DNA from: Microbacterium aurantiacum
GTDB taxonomy: Bacteria > Actinomycetota > Actinomycetes > Actinomycetales > Microbacteriaceae
Assembly: GCF_021654035.1 (NCBI RefSeq)
Contig: NZ_JAJPDW010000001.1
Location: 496,001-560,000 of the forward strand
DNA: 64,000 bases
Reading direction: 5' to 3'
The translations under genes were made by a program, and so were the position numbers. A model generated the notes under the pieces. That model searched no databases and was not told where the DNA came from. It saw nothing but the letters and a program-made list of their open reading frames with translations. This document shows, piece by piece, positions 50,348 through 60,342 of this stretch (positions are counted from its first letter, which is position 1; every line of letters begins with the position of its first letter).

Positions 50348-52564
50348 GTGCAGACATGGCCTGGATCGAGCTACCCCCTGGGAGCGACCTTCGACGGGAA
50401 CGGGACGAACTTCGCCCTGTTCAGTGAGGGCGCCGACAAAGTGGAATTGTGCCTCTTCGACGATGACGGGACGGAGACGCGCATCGAGCTGATCGACGTC
50501 GACGCATACGTCTGGCACGCGTACCTCCCCGAGGTGCGGCCGGGTCAGGTGTACGGATATCGCGTGCACGGTCCGTACGACCCGGAGAACGGGATGCGGT
50601 TCAACCCGAACAAGGTGCTGCTCGACCCGTACGCGAAGGCCGTGAACGGTCAGGTGGCGTGGGGGCAGTCCGTCTTCGGCTACAACTTCGGCGAGCCGGA
50701 CTCGCGCAACGACGAGGACTCGGCCGCCGCCGCGATGAAGGGCGTGGTCGTGAACCCGTTCTTCGACTGGAGCGGCGACCGCCTGCCGAAGACCCCCTAC
50801 GCCGAATCCTTCATCTACGAGGCCCACGTCAAGGGTCTCACCCAGCTCCACCCGCTGGTTCCCGAAGAGCTCCGCGGCACGTACAGTGGCATCGCCCACC
50901 CCGCCGTCATCGAGCATCTGCAGAAGCTCGGTGTGACCGCGATCGAGCTGATGCCCGTGCACCAGTTCGTCGACGACTCCACCCTCCAGGAGAAGGGGCT
51001 GTCCAACTACTGGGGTTACAACACGATCGCGTTCTTCGCCCCGCAGAACACCTACGCCTCCAGCGGTCAGCGCGGCGAGCAGGTGCAGGAGTTCAAGGCG
51101 ATGGTGCGCGCGCTCCACGCCGCGGGCATCGAGGTCATCCTCGACGTCGTCTACAACCACACCGCGGAGGGCAACCACCTCGGTCCCACCCTGTCGATGC
51201 GCGGCATCGACAACGTCGCCTATTACAAGCTCGAGGACGACGACAAGCGGTACTACACCGACTACACGGGCACCGGCAACAGCCTCAACGCAGGCAACCC
51301 GCACGCCCTGCAGCTGATCATGGACTCGCTGCGGTACTGGGTGCTGGAGATGCACGTCGACGGCTTCCGGTTCGACCTCGCCTCGGTTCTGGCCCGCGAG
51401 TTCTACGACGTGGACCGCCTCGCGACCTTCTTCGAGCTCGTGCAGCAGGATCCGGTGGTCTCCCAGGTCAAGCTCATCGCGGAGCCGTGGGACGTCGGTC
51501 CCGGCGGCTACCAGGTGGGCAACTTCCCGCCGCAGTGGACGGAGTGGAACGGAAAGTACCGCGACACCGTCCGCGACTTCTGGCGAGGCGAGCCCTCGAC
51601 CCTCGGTGAGTTCGCCTCCCGCCTGACCGGGTCCAGCGACCTGTACGCCCACTCCGGACGCTGGCCGGTCGCCTCGATCAACTTCGTCACCGCGCACGAC
51701 GGCTTCACGCTGCGCGACCTGGTGTCGTACAACGAGAAGCACAACGACGCCAACGGCGAGGACGGACGCGACGGCGAGTCGCACAACCGCTCGTACAACT
51801 TCGGCGTCGAGGGCCCCACGGACGACCCCGACATCCTGGCGCTGCGCTCCCGGCAGCAGCGGAACTTCCTCAGCACGCTGCTCCTCAGCCAGGGGGTGCC
51901 GATGCTGTTGCACGGAGACGAGCTCGGCCGCACGCAGGGCGGCAACAACAACGGGTATGCGCAGGACAACGAGATCACCTGGGTGGATTGGGAGTCCGCC
52001 GACACCTCGCTGATCGATTTCACCGCGGCCCTCTCGCGCCTCCGCCGCCAGCATCCGACGTTCCGCCGCAGTCGCTTCTTCAACGGCGGCCCGGTCCGCT
52101 CAGAGGAGGGCGCCCCCGTCCCCGACGTGGTGTGGCTCCGTCCCGATGGGACCGTCATGCAGCCGGAGGACTGGGACTCCGGGTTCGGCCGCGCGGTCGG
52201 GGTGTACCTCAACGGCCACGGCATCCGCGAGCGCGACCGTCGTGGCGAGCCCATCACGGACGATCACTTCATCCTCTTCTTCAACGCCGGTGACGAGCCC
52301 GTCTCCGTCCGGCTGCCGAACGCGGACTACGGCGCGAGCTGGGACGTGCTGGTCGACACCGCGGCGCGTCTGGCCGACGGCGGACCGGTGAAGCCGGAGG
52401 GCGAGATCGAGGTCGCCGAACGGTCGATGGTCGTCCTCCGCGAACACGCGGACTCCGACACCACCGTCGACCACGCCCTCTCGTCCGTGTTGAGCGCGGA
52501 GACGGCCACCTCGGCGATCCAGATCGTGCCGACGCCCGCACCCGCACCGAAACCGGAGCTGTGA
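50348..52564 (+). CDS. glgX: glycogen debranching enzyme (GlgX/TreX)
   Basis: This 738-residue GH13 isoamylase-type enzyme starts at GTG 50348 (QTWPGSSYPLGATFDGNGTN). An N-terminal CBM48 domain is followed by the barrel with VILDVVYNHTAEGNH, HVDGFRFDLASVLARE (nucleophile Asp), KLIAEPWDVGPGGY (acid Glu) and NFVTAHDGFTLRDLVSY (transition-state Asp). It trims alpha-1,6 branches from glycogen and frees linear maltodextrins for TreY, whose gene starts one base after its stop. In this TreX-TreY-TreZ order it serves trehalose synthesis. Confidence 0.95.
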   Translation: MQTWPGSSYPLGATFDGNGTNFALFSEGADKVELCLFDDDGTETRIELIDVDAYVWHAYLPEVRPGQVYGYRVHGPYDPENGMRFNPNKVLLDPYAKAVNGQVAWGQSVFGYNFGEPDSRNDEDSAAAAMKGVVVNPFFDWSGDRLPKTPYAESFIYEAHVKGLTQLHPLVPEELRGTYSGIAHPAVIEHLQKLGVTAIELMPVHQFVDDSTLQEKGLSNYWGYNTIAFFAPQNTYASSGQRGEQVQEFKAMVRALHAAGIEVILDVVYNHTAEGNHLGPTLSMRGIDNVAYYKLEDDDKRYYTDYTGTGNSLNAGNPHALQLIMDSLRYWVLEMHVDGFRFDLASVLAREFYDVDRLATFFELVQQDPVVSQVKLIAEPWDVGPGGYQVGNFPPQWTEWNGKYRDTVRDFWRGEPSTLGEFASRLTGSSDLYAHSGRWPVASINFVTAHDGFTLRDLVSYNEKHNDANGEDGRDGESHNRSYNFGVEGPTDDPDILALRSRQQRNFLSTLLLSQGVPMLLHGDELGRTQGGNNNGYAQDNEITWVDWESADTSLIDFTAALSRLRRQHPTFRRSRFFNGGPVRSEEGAPVPDVVWLRPDGTVMQPEDWDSGFGRAVGVYLNGHGIRERDRRGEPITDDHFILFFNAGDEPVSVRLPNADYGASWDVLVDTAARLADGGPVKPEGEIEVAERSMVVLREHADSDTTVDHALSSVLSAETATSAIQIVPTPAPAPKPEL

Positions 52565-52565
52565 C

Positions 52566-54959
52566 ATGAGGCGCGAGCCTGTCTCCACGTACCGACTGCA
52601 GATCCGCGCCTCCTTCGACCTGGACGCCGCGGCGCGCCGCGCGCAGTACCTCAGCGACCTCGGTGCGTCGTGGGCGTATCTGTCCCCGCTTCTGGCGGCG
52701 ACGGACGGGTCCGACCACGGCTACGACGTCGTCGACACCACGGCGATCGATCCGGCCCGCGGCGGTGCGGCGGGCCTGGACCGGTTCGCCGCCGTGGCGC
52801 GGGAGGCCGGGCTCGGCATCCTGATCGACATCGTCCCGAACCACATGGGGGTCTCCGCCCCGCGCGAGAACGCGTGGTGGTGGGATATGCTCCGCCGCGG
52901 CGCCGAGTCGCCGCACGCGGCCGCCTTCGACGTGGATCCGCGCCTCAGCGGCGGGCGCGTGCGCCTGCCCGCCCTCGGCGGTCCCCTCGACGAGGTCCTC
53001 GCCGCCGGAGAGCTCACGCTCGATCGGACCCCCGCGGAGGACGCGCCCGACGGACTCCTGCGCTACTACGAGAACGTCTTCCCGCTCGCGCCCGGTTCGC
53101 TGGACGCGGTGGAGGACTCCGATCTGACGGATGCCGACACCATCCGCGCGGTGCTCGCCCGGCAGCACTACGAGCTGATGTTCTGGCGTCGGGAGGCGGC
53201 GGAGCTCAACTACCGGCGCTTCTTCGCGGTGACCTCGCTCGCCGGCGTCCGGATCGAGGACCCTGCGGTGTTCGACGCGACCCACACCGAGATCCTGCGC
53301 TGGACGCGCGAGGGGCTCGCGGACGGTCTGCGGGTGGACCACCCGGACGGACTCGCTGACCCGGACGCCTACCTCGATCGCCTCGCCGGCGCGACCGGGG
53401 ACGCGTACGTGCTCGTGGAGAAGATCCTCGAGCACGGCGAGACCCTGCCCGCATGGTGGGCCACTGACGGGACGACCGGATACGACGCGCTCGCCGAGAT
53501 CGGACGGGTCCTGATCGACCCGGCGGGGGAAGCGGGCCTGGACGCGCTCGATGCGCGCCTGCGCGCCGACAGCGGCCTCCCCGCCCCGCTCGCCTGGCAC
53601 GACCTCATCCACGACACCAAGCGGATGATCGCGGACACGATCCAGGTCGCCGAGATCCGCCGCCTCATCCGGCTCCTCCCCGACGACGTGCGTGAGGGGG
53701 CGGAGGAGCCGGTGCAGGACGCGCTCGCCGAGCTCCTGGCGTGCTTCCCCGTCTACCGCTCCTACCTGCCGGCGGGACGCGAGCACCTCGAGGCCGCTGC
53801 CGCCGAGAGCCGTGATCGGCGGCCGGAGCTCGCCGCCACCATCGACGCGCTCGTGCCGCTCCTGGCCGATCCGGCGAACGAGGTCGCGCGGCGCTTCCAG
53901 CAGACCACCGGGCCCGTCATGGCCAAGGGCGTCGAAGACACCGCGTTCTACCGGCACACCCGGCTCGGCCCGCTCACCGAGGTGGGCGGCGACCCGTCGC
54001 AGTTCTCGCTGTCGGTCGCGGAGTTCCACACCGCCCAGGCGGCGCGGCTCGCCGCGTGGCCGCACGCGATGACGACGCTGTCGACCCACGACACCAAGCG
54101 GGGCGAGGACGTGCGCGCGCGTCTGAGCGTCCTCGCCGAGATGCCCGACCGCTGGGCGGATCAGCTCGCCGCATTCCAGCGCATCGGTTCGACGGGGCAC
54201 GGGCCCTTCGACGCTCTGCTCTGGCAGGCGATCATCGGCGCGTGGCCGGCCTCCGCCGAGCGCCTCCACGCCTACGCCGAGAAGGCGGCGCGCGAGGCCG
54301 CCGAAGCCACCGGGTGGTGGGATCCGGATGCCGACTTCGAGAAGCGGATGCACGCCGTCATCGACGCCGCGACGGGGCCGGGTGCCTCCGAGGTGCAGGC
54401 GTTCGTCGACGAGATCGCCGCCCCCGGCTGGGTGAACAGCCTCTCGCAGAAGGTGCTGCAGCTCGCCGGTCCCGGCGTCCCGGACGTGTACCAGGGGTCG
54501 GAGCTGTGGGAGACCTCTCTCGTCGACCCCGACAACCGTCGCCCGGTCGACTTCGATCTGCGCGCACGGATGCTCGCCGACCTCGACGCCGCGCCCGCGG
54601 AGCAGGTGCCGCCGATCGACGAGACGGGAGCTGCCAAGCTCCTCGTCACGTCCCGGACGCTGCGACTGCGTCGCGACCGCCCGGAGCTGTTCGACCGCTA
54701 CACGCCGATGACCGCGGTCGGGGCCGCGGCCGATCACCTCGTCGCGGCAGACCGCGGCGGGGCCGTCGTCGCCGCGACCCGCCTGCCCGTGGGTCTGGCC
54801 GCGCGCGGCGGGTGGGGGGACACCGCGCTGCTCCGCCGCCCGGTTCCGGCCGTCGACGCGTTCACCGGCCGCCGGTTCACCGCGGGCGAGATCGCCGTGG
54901 CGGACCTCTTCGCGCACTACCCCGTGGCTCTGCTCATCCGAGAGGACGATGACCGATGA
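52566..54959 (+). CDS. treY: malto-oligosyltrehalose synthase
   Basis: This 797-residue GH13 enzyme converts the reducing-end alpha-1,4 bond of maltodextrins to an alpha,alpha-1,1 bond. Family motifs: [20 protein letters not shown] at the start, [33 protein letters not shown] (nucleophile Asp), [20 protein letters not shown] (acid Glu), [15 protein letters not shown] and [18 protein letters not shown] (Asp). It is of normal length. Its stop overlaps the treZ start (ATGA). Confidence 0.96.
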   Translation: MRREPVSTYRLQIRASFDLDAAARRAQYLSDLGASWAYLSPLLAATDGSDHGYDVVDTTAIDPARGGAAGLDRFAAVAREAGLGILIDIVPNHMGVSAPRENAWWWDMLRRGAESPHAAAFDVDPRLSGGRVRLPALGGPLDEVLAAGELTLDRTPAEDAPDGLLRYYENVFPLAPGSLDAVEDSDLTDADTIRAVLARQHYELMFWRREAAELNYRRFFAVTSLAGVRIEDPAVFDATHTEILRWTREGLADGLRVDHPDGLADPDAYLDRLAGATGDAYVLVEKILEHGETLPAWWATDGTTGYDALAEIGRVLIDPAGEAGLDALDARLRADSGLPAPLAWHDLIHDTKRMIADTIQVAEIRRLIRLLPDDVREGAEEPVQDALAELLACFPVYRSYLPAGREHLEAAAAESRDRRPELAATIDALVPLLADPANEVARRFQQTTGPVMAKGVEDTAFYRHTRLGPLTEVGGDPSQFSLSVAEFHTAQAARLAAWPHAMTTLSTHDTKRGEDVRARLSVLAEMPDRWADQLAAFQRIGSTGHGPFDALLWQAIIGAWPASAERLHAYAEKAAREAAEATGWWDPDADFEKRMHAVIDAATGPGASEVQAFVDEIAAPGWVNSLSQKVLQLAGPGVPDVYQGSELWETSLVDPDNRRPVDFDLRARMLADLDAAPAEQVPPIDETGAAKLLVTSRTLRLRRDRPELFDRYTPMTAVGAAADHLVAADRGGAVVAATRLPVGLAARGGWGDTALLRRPVPAVDAFTGRRFTAGEIAVADLFAHYPVALLIREDDDR

Positions 54960-56710
54960 CCGTTGACCTGTGGGCTCCGCGTGCCTCCCGGGTGCGCCTG
55001 CGCCGGATCGGAACGGACGGCGCCCCCGGCGTCGACCTCGAGCTGGACGCCGCCACCGACGGATGGTGGCGGGCGGACGTCGAGCTCGCCGACGGGGAAC
55101 GCTACGGCTTCGTGCTCGGCGACGGCGACGACCTCCGCCCCGACCCCCGCTCGCGTCGTCAGCCCGACGGCGTGCACGCGGCATCCGCTCATGTGGATCT
55201 CGCGCAGCACACCTGGACGGACGCCGCCTGGACCGGGCGCCAGCTCGCGGGCGGACTCATCTACGAGCTGCACATCGGCACCTTCACGCCCGAGGGGACC
55301 CTGGACGCGGCGATCGCGAAGTTCCCGCACCTGCGCGACATCGGCGTCACCCACATCGAACTCCTGCCCGTCAACGCCGTCAACGGCGTGCACAACTGGG
55401 GGTACGACGGGGTGCTCTGGTACGCCGTCCACGAGCCGTACGGCGGACCCGCCGCGTACCAGCGATTCGTCGACGCGGCGCACGCGGCGGGCTTCGCGGT
55501 GATCCAGGACGTCGTCTACAACCACCTCGGCCCGAGCGGGAACTACCTGCCCGAGTTCGGTCCCTACCTCCGCGAGGGCAGCCGCAACACGTGGGGGGAC
55601 TCGGTCAACCTCGACGAGGACGCCGTGCGGGCGTACATCGTCGAGAACGCGCTGATGTGGATGCGCGACATGCACGTCGACGGGCTGCGGCTGGATGCCG
55701 TCCACGCCCTCCTCGACGAGCGCGACGAGCACATCCTCGCCGAACTGGCGCGCCGCACCGACGCCCTGTCGGCGCACCTGGGGCGACCGCTGACGCTCAT
55801 CGCCGAGTCCGACATGAACGACCCCACGCTGATCCTCCCGCGGGAGGCCGGCGGGTACGGTCTCACCGCGCAGTGGAGCGACGATTGGCACCACGCCGTC
55901 CACGTCGCCGTCAGCGGTGAGACCGTGGGCTACTACGAGGACTTCGCCGACCCCGAGGCGCTGCCGAAGGTCTGGAGTCGCGGCTTCTACCACGACGGCA
56001 CGTACTCGTCCTTTCGAGGGCGCGATCACGGCAAGCCGATCCCCGCCAAGGTGCCGGCGTGGCGTCTGGTGACCTTCGCGCAGGATCACGACCAGATCGG
56101 CAACCGCGCGACGGGCGACCGTCTGTCGCAGAACCTCGACGACGACCGCCTGGCGATCGCCGCGGTGCTGACGCTCACCGCGCCGGGGACGCCGATGCTG
56201 TTCCAGGGCGAGGAGTGGGCGGCATCCACGCCGTGGCAGTTCTTCACCTCCCACCCCGAGCCCGAGCTCGGGGAGGCCACCGCGAAGGGCCGGATCGCCG
56301 AGTTCGCCGAGATGGGCTGGGACGAATCCGTCGTTCCGGATCCGCAGGATCCCGAGACGTTCACACGATCGAAGCTGAACTGGGACGAGGTGACCACCGG
56401 ACGGCACATGCGCCTGCTGTCGCTCTACCGCGAGCTCGCACGCCTCCGCCGCGAGGTGCCCGAGCTGACCGACCCGGCGTGGCCTGACGCCGGGCAGCGC
56501 GAGGTCGCGGGCGGCCGCGTGTACCGCCTCGACCGCGGCGCCGTCACGGTGTGGGTCAACGTGTCGGAGGCCGACGTGACGGTGGAGACGGATGCCGCGT
56601 CCGAGGTCCTCCTCGCCACCGACCCCGCGACCGCGGTGATTCCGGCGGGGCTCCGCCTCCCGGCCGTCTCGGCGACCGTCGTGCGGGCGGCGGGCGAGGG
56701 CGCGCGATGA
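54956..56710 (+). CDS. treZ: malto-oligosyltrehalose trehalohydrolase
   Basis: This 584-residue GH13 enzyme cuts free trehalose from maltooligosyl-trehalose. An N-terminal E-set domain (about 1-90) is followed by the barrel: [54 protein letters not shown] (nucleophile), [15 protein letters not shown] (acid), and [17 protein letters not shown] (stabilising Asp). With glgX and treY it completes the TreXYZ route. Trehalose and the imported betaine would both act as osmoprotectants. It overlaps both neighbours by 4 bases. Confidence 0.96.
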   Translation: MTVDLWAPRASRVRLRRIGTDGAPGVDLELDAATDGWWRADVELADGERYGFVLGDGDDLRPDPRSRRQPDGVHAASAHVDLAQHTWTDAAWTGRQLAGGLIYELHIGTFTPEGTLDAAIAKFPHLRDIGVTHIELLPVNAVNGVHNWGYDGVLWYAVHEPYGGPAAYQRFVDAAHAAGFAVIQDVVYNHLGPSGNYLPEFGPYLREGSRNTWGDSVNLDEDAVRAYIVENALMWMRDMHVDGLRLDAVHALLDERDEHILAELARRTDALSAHLGRPLTLIAESDMNDPTLILPREAGGYGLTAQWSDDWHHAVHVAVSGETVGYYEDFADPEALPKVWSRGFYHDGTYSSFRGRDHGKPIPAKVPAWRLVTFAQDHDQIGNRATGDRLSQNLDDDRLAIAAVLTLTAPGTPMLFQGEEWAASTPWQFFTSHPEPELGEATAKGRIAEFAEMGWDESVVPDPQDPETFTRSKLNWDEVTTGRHMRLLSLYRELARLRREVPELTDPAWPDAGQREVAGGRVYRLDRGAVTVWVNVSEADVTVETDAASEVLLATDPATAVIPAGLRLPAVSATVVRAAGEGAR

Positions 56711-57288
56711 GCCGCTCCTGGTCCGACGGGACGTGGACGCACGAGCCGGCGGCGGTGGAGGAGGTCGGGCGAGACCTCGTCGTCACCGCGGTGGAGGGGA
56801 GCGACGCCTGGCGGCACACCTCCTACGGGTTCGTGCACGACACCGAGCACGCGCTCCTCGCCCCGTTCGCGATCGACACGGCGGTCGAGGTCGAGTTCAC
56901 CGCGGCGTTCTCCGGGGAGTTCGACCAGGCGGGGATCTTCGTCCGCGCCGGGGACGAGCACTGGATCAAGGCGGGCGTGGAGTTCGCCGACGGTGTCCCC
57001 GGCGTCGGCGCCGTGGTCACCGACATCCGCTCGGACTGGTCGATCGCACCCGTCCCGGACTGGACGGATCGCCGGATCACCGTGCGGGTGAGCTGGACGG
57101 GCGATGCCCTCACCGTCCGCGCGGCACCGACGGGCGAGCCGTTGCGCCTCGTGCGGGTGCTGCCCTTTCTTCCCGCCGACCCCGGCGCGGTGGGAGCGGG
57201 GCCGATGGTGTGCGGTCCGACGCGCGCGGGCCTGCGCGTGCCGTTCCACGCCTGGCGGGTGACGGACGCCGACGCGTCCCTCCACTGA
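56707..57288 (+). CDS. DUF1349 domain protein (concanavalin-like)
   Basis: This 193-residue protein starts at ATG 56707 inside the treZ stop. It has a beta-sandwich pattern: [57 protein letters not shown] and [20 protein letters not shown]. This matches DUF1349 (YesU-like) proteins, which may bind carbohydrate. It is likely cotranscribed with treXYZ. Its role there is unknown. The operon ends at the large hairpin that follows. Confidence 0.85.
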   Translation: MSRSWSDGTWTHEPAAVEEVGRDLVVTAVEGSDAWRHTSYGFVHDTEHALLAPFAIDTAVEVEFTAAFSGEFDQAGIFVRAGDEHWIKAGVEFADGVPGVGAVVTDIRSDWSIAPVPDWTDRRITVRVSWTGDALTVRAAPTGEPLRLVRVLPFLPADPGAVGAGPMVCGPTRAGLRVPFHAWRVTDADASLH

Positions 57289-57294
57289 CGAACA

Positions 57295-57357
57295 CGTTCA
57301 CTCGTCGCGTCTTGCGGGTCTATCGCGCGGTCACCCGCAAGAGGCGACGAGTGAACG
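57295..57357. terminator. 25-bp hairpin between convergent genes
   Basis: The arms 57295-57319 and 57333-57357 pair over 25 positions with one mismatch (G57309/G57343), around a 13-base loop. It starts 7 bp after the DUF1349 stop and ends 16 bp before the stop end of the LacI remnant, so it can serve both strands. No U-run. Confidence 0.7.
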
Positions 57358-57372
57358 AAGGGGGTAGGGCCC

Positions 57373-57630
57373 TCAGGCGGATTCGCGCCAGACGACGGGG
57401 CAGTCGAGCATGATCGGGGTCTCGATGCGCTCGCCGCGCAGCTGCGCGAGCACCGCCTTCGCCGCCGCGCGCCCCAGCTCGCCGGCGGGCTGGTGGATTG
57501 TCGACAGCGGCGGATCGCATCGCAGAGCCCACGAGCTGTCGTCGAACCCGACGATCCCGACGTCCTCCGGCACACGGCGCCCGGCCTCCCGGAGCCGCTG
57601 CTCGCCCCGGGCAACGCCGTCATCCTCCAC
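57373..57630 (-). pseudogene. C-terminal remnant of a LacI-family regulator
   Basis: The 85 codons read as the last quarter of a LacI protein: LREAGRRVPEDVGIVGFDDS, then LSTIHQPAGELGRAAAKAVL and an end VVWRESA. The DNA-binding domain and most of the effector domain are missing; upstream DNA does not restore them. The first 12 residues do not look like the family. It was probably a regulator of a sugar locus now lost. There is no reason to think it makes a working protein. Confidence 0.7.
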
Positions 57631-57930
57631 GCCCGCGCCGTCTGACGGGAACCCGTCGCGGCGGGAGCATGGGAACCGGATGCAGACCGGACGGCTCGGG
57701 CGTGCTAGCCTGGCCCGACCCCGGCTCTCGGGGTTCCATCGTCGCCGAACCCTCTGCGCTCACGGCGGAGCTGCGGAGTCTGGGCCGCATCACGCGGCAT
57801 CATCGCCGTCCTCATCCGGATCACGTCGCTCGCTCGACGATCTCGGATCCCACCTCGTCCGTCTCGATCCGTCGGAACGGCGTCCATGGTCGCATACGCG
57901 GCTTGCACAAAAAGAAAAAGGAAAGACACG
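57631..57930 (+). other. gene-free region and probable long leader of the cold-shock gene
   Basis: This stretch of 300 bases lies between the LacI remnant and the cold-shock gene. No protein-like frame stands out. Cold-shock mRNAs often carry long structured leaders, and a promoter somewhere here would give one. The last 30 bases are A-rich (an AAAAAGAAAAAGG tract) and include the ribosome site of the cold-shock gene. Confidence 0.4.
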
Positions 57931-58134
57931 ATGGCCACTGGCACCGTGAAATGGTTCAACTCCGAAAAGGGCTACGGCTTCATCGCTCCCGATGACGGCT
58001 CCGCCGACCTGTTCGCGCACTACAGCGCGATCGCCACGTCCGGCTTCAAGGAGCTGCGCGAAGACCAGAAGGTCGAGTTCGACGCGGAGCGCGGGCCCAA
58101 GGGCATGCAGGCCGCGAACATCCGGCCTCTCTGA
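57931..58134 (+). CDS. cspA: cold-shock protein
   Basis: This 67-residue single cold-shock domain has both RNA-binding motifs: RNP1-type [10 protein letters not shown] and RNP2-type DLFAHYSAI, beginning [15 protein letters not shown]. It starts at ATG 57931 after GGAAAG. As an RNA chaperone it melts mRNA structure in the cold. Two strong hairpins follow the stop at once. A fatty-acid desaturase gene lies next on the same strand, another typical cold-response gene. Confidence 0.95.
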   Translation: MATGTVKWFNSEKGYGFIAPDDGSADLFAHYSAIATSGFKELREDQKVEFDAERGPKGMQAANIRPL

Positions 58135-58140
58135 TCCTCA

Positions 58141-58212
58141 CCGCCGACCGGATGACCTCCGGTCGGCGGTCCACTGTATGCCGGGTCGCGTATAGCACCC
58201 GGCATACAGTGG
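58141..58212 (+). terminator. two stacked hairpins after the cold-shock gene
   Basis: Stem 1: 58141-58152 with 58158-58169, perfect 12 bp, 5-base loop. Stem 2: 58171-58186 with 58197-58212, perfect 16 bp, 10-base loop. Only one base separates them, and stem 2 can extend into the last bases of stem 1, so the two may compete. They lie 6 bp after the stop codon and run up to the possible start of the desaturase gene. Confidence 0.75.
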
Positions 58213-59390
58213 GCCCACACAGCGATCGGCACCCGCCCTTGGCTTCCGGCCCCCGGGTCCCGATCGAAAGAGCAGGTGCTCTCATCGTCGCCACCGTCCT
58301 CGAGCCCAAGCTCGGACCTGTTCGTCAGACGTACTCCCGCACCGAAGACTTCCCGCAGCTGACCCGCGCGTTCACCGACGTGTCCCAGGTCGTGCGCGAA
58401 AGCGGCCTCCTGCGCCGCACCCCCTGGTTCTACGCCCTCACCGGCAGCCTCGTCGCCCTCGGCTTCGCCGCCTGCGTCGCCGGTCTTCTCCTCCTCGGAG
58501 ACAGCTGGTTCACGCTGCTCATCGCCGCCGCGCTCGGCATCCTGTACACGCAAGTGGCGTTCCTCTCGCACGAGGCCGCGCACAAGCAGATCCTCTCTTC
58601 CGGGCCCGCGAACGACCGTCTCGCCCGTCTCCTCGGCAACGGCATCGTCGGCATGAGCTACTCGTGGTGGACCACGAAGCACACCCGCCACCACGCCAAC
58701 CCGAACCGCGTCGGCAAAGACCCCGACATCGAGATCGACACGATCTCCTTCCTCGACGAGGATGCCGCGTCCGCGCGGGGTCTCCGCCGGGCGATCACCC
58801 GCCGTCAGGGATGGCTGTTCTTCCCCCTCCTGACGCTCGAGGGCCTGAACCTCCACGCCATCGCGTTCGGCCACGTCTTCGGGCGCGGACCGGTCAAGAA
58901 CCGCGCGGCCGAGATCAGCCTCCTCCTCCTGCGCTTCGCCGTCTTCGTGGTGCCGATCTTCTTCCTCCTCCCGCTCGGCATGGCCTTCGCCTTCCTGGGC
59001 GTGCAGCTCGCGGTCTTCGGCGTGTACATGGGAGCCTCCTTCGCTCCGAACCACAAGGGCATGGCCGTGATCGCCCCCGACGCGAAGCTCGACTTCTTCT
59101 CCAAGCAGGTGCGCACCTCCCGGAACATCGCCGGCGGCTGGTGGGCCACGTGGCTCATGGGCGGACTCAACTACCAGATCGAGCACCACCTGTTCCCGAA
59201 CATGCCGCGCCCGCACCTCTCCAAGGCCCGCGAGATCGTCATCGAGCAGTGCCGCACCCTCGACGTGCCGTACACCGAGACGACGCTGCTGCGCTCGTAC
59301 GCGATCGTGATCGACTACCTCAACCGCGTCGGCCTCGCCGCCCGGGACCCCTTCGACTGCCCGGTGGTCGCCGTCCACCGTCGCGGCTAG
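58209..59390 (+). CDS. membrane fatty-acid desaturase
   Basis: This protein of about 390 residues has the three histidine boxes of membrane acyl desaturases: FLSHEAAHKQ, WTTKHTRHHANPN and GGLNYQIEHHLFPNM. It has four hydrophobic segments between and around them. It would place a double bond in membrane fatty acids and help cold adaptation. The start is unclear: family-like sequence begins at TVLEPKLGPVRQTYSRTEDF (58290 on). The nearest in-frame starts are GTG 58209 (used here, at the foot of a hairpin) and ATG 58152 (inside it). An ATC at 58284, behind AAAGAGCAGG, is possible but rare. Confidence 0.88.
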   Translation: MGPHSDRHPPLASGPRVPIERAGALIVATVLEPKLGPVRQTYSRTEDFPQLTRAFTDVSQVVRESGLLRRTPWFYALTGSLVALGFAACVAGLLLLGDSWFTLLIAAALGILYTQVAFLSHEAAHKQILSSGPANDRLARLLGNGIVGMSYSWWTTKHTRHHANPNRVGKDPDIEIDTISFLDEDAASARGLRRAITRRQGWLFFPLLTLEGLNLHAIAFGHVFGRGPVKNRAAEISLLLLRFAVFVVPIFFLLPLGMAFAFLGVQLAVFGVYMGASFAPNHKGMAVIAPDAKLDFFSKQVRTSRNIAGGWWATWLMGGLNYQIEHHLFPNMPRPHLSKAREIVIEQCRTLDVPYTETTLLRSYAIVIDYLNRVGLAARDPFDCPVVAVHRRG

Positions 59391-59412
59391 GCGGCCCGGG
59401 CTCGCCCGGACC

Positions 59413-60342
59413 GTGGACGACGCGCGGATAGACCCCTCCTTCCACGGCGTCGCCACGGCGCGCGCACTCGATGTGCGCAAGCGGCCGGTCCGCTGGCTCC
59501 TCGGCCATGTGCCCAGCCGGGTGCCGCCGGCTCTCGCGCGGACGGTGTCGGTCCGTGCGGTGCGCGAGGCCGGCGTGCAGTACCGGCTTTACCGTCCGCA
59601 CACGCGGCGGTCGTCCGCGGCCCTCGTGTGGATCCACGGGGGCGGGCTCGTCACCGGGTCGCCCCGCCAGGACGACCGGTTCTGCGCGCTTGTCGCGGCG
59701 ACCCTGCGGATCACCGTCGTCTCGGCCGGCTACCGGCTCGCCCCCCGGCATCCGTTCCCCGCCGCGCTCGATGACGTGCACGCGGTCTGGATGCGCACCG
59801 TCGCCACGGCACGGGCCCGCGACCTCGACCCGTCGCGCATCGCCCTCGGCGGCGTGAGCGCGGGCGGCGGACTCGCCGCGGCCCTCACGCAGCGACTCCG
59901 CGACGAAGGCGGGATCGCGCCGGCCGCGCAGCTGCTGATCGCGCCCATGCTGGACGCGCGGACGGCCGCAGACCGCACCCTCGACGCCGTCGCCCACCCC
60001 GTCTGGAACAACACCTCCAACCGGTTCGGCTGGGGGTCCTACCTCGGCGAGGCCCTCGCGTGCCCCCCGCCGTACGCCGTCCCCGCCCAGCGCGGAGACC
60101 TCGCGGAACTCCCTCCGGCGTGGATCGGCGTCGGCGACATCGACCTCTTCCACGACGAGGACGCCGCCTACGCCCGGCGCCTGCGCGCCGCAGGGGTGGA
60201 TGCTCAGCTCCGCGTCGTGCCCGGGGCTCCGCACGGGTTCGACACGCTCTTCCCCGAGGCCCCGGCATCCGTCGCGTTCCGTCGCGAAGCCCTCACGTGG
60301 CTCGGCGGTGCGCTGGGAGTCCTAGACCTCGTCGCGCCATGA
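59413..60342 (+). CDS. alpha/beta hydrolase, hormone-sensitive-lipase-like esterase
   Basis: This 309-residue protein starts at GTG 59413. It has the HSL-family oxyanion motif ALVWIHGGGLVTGS, the nucleophile elbow IALGGVSAGGGLAAALTQRL (GxSxG), and a late Asp and His pair (GVGDIDLFHDED; VPGAPHGFDTLF). It should hydrolyse short-chain esters or lipid derivatives. It follows the desaturase by 22 bp. Its end overlaps the convergent epimerase gene by 21 bases. Confidence 0.9.
   Translation: MDDARIDPSFHGVATARALDVRKRPVRWLLGHVPSRVPPALARTVSVRAVREAGVQYRLYRPHTRRSSAALVWIHGGGLVTGSPRQDDRFCALVAATLRITVVSAGYRLAPRHPFPAALDDVHAVWMRTVATARARDLDPSRIALGGVSAGGGLAAALTQRLRDEGGIAPAAQLLIAPMLDARTAADRTLDAVAHPVWNNTSNRFGWGSYLGEALACPPPYAVPAQRGDLAELPPAWIGVGDIDLFHDEDAAYARRLRAAGVDAQLRVVPGAPHGFDTLFPEAPASVAFRREALTWLGGALGVLDLVAP

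Noticed and set aside
52281..55184. A 967-codon minus-strand open frame across treY
   Set aside because: Shadow frame; treY carries all catalytic motifs on the plus strand.
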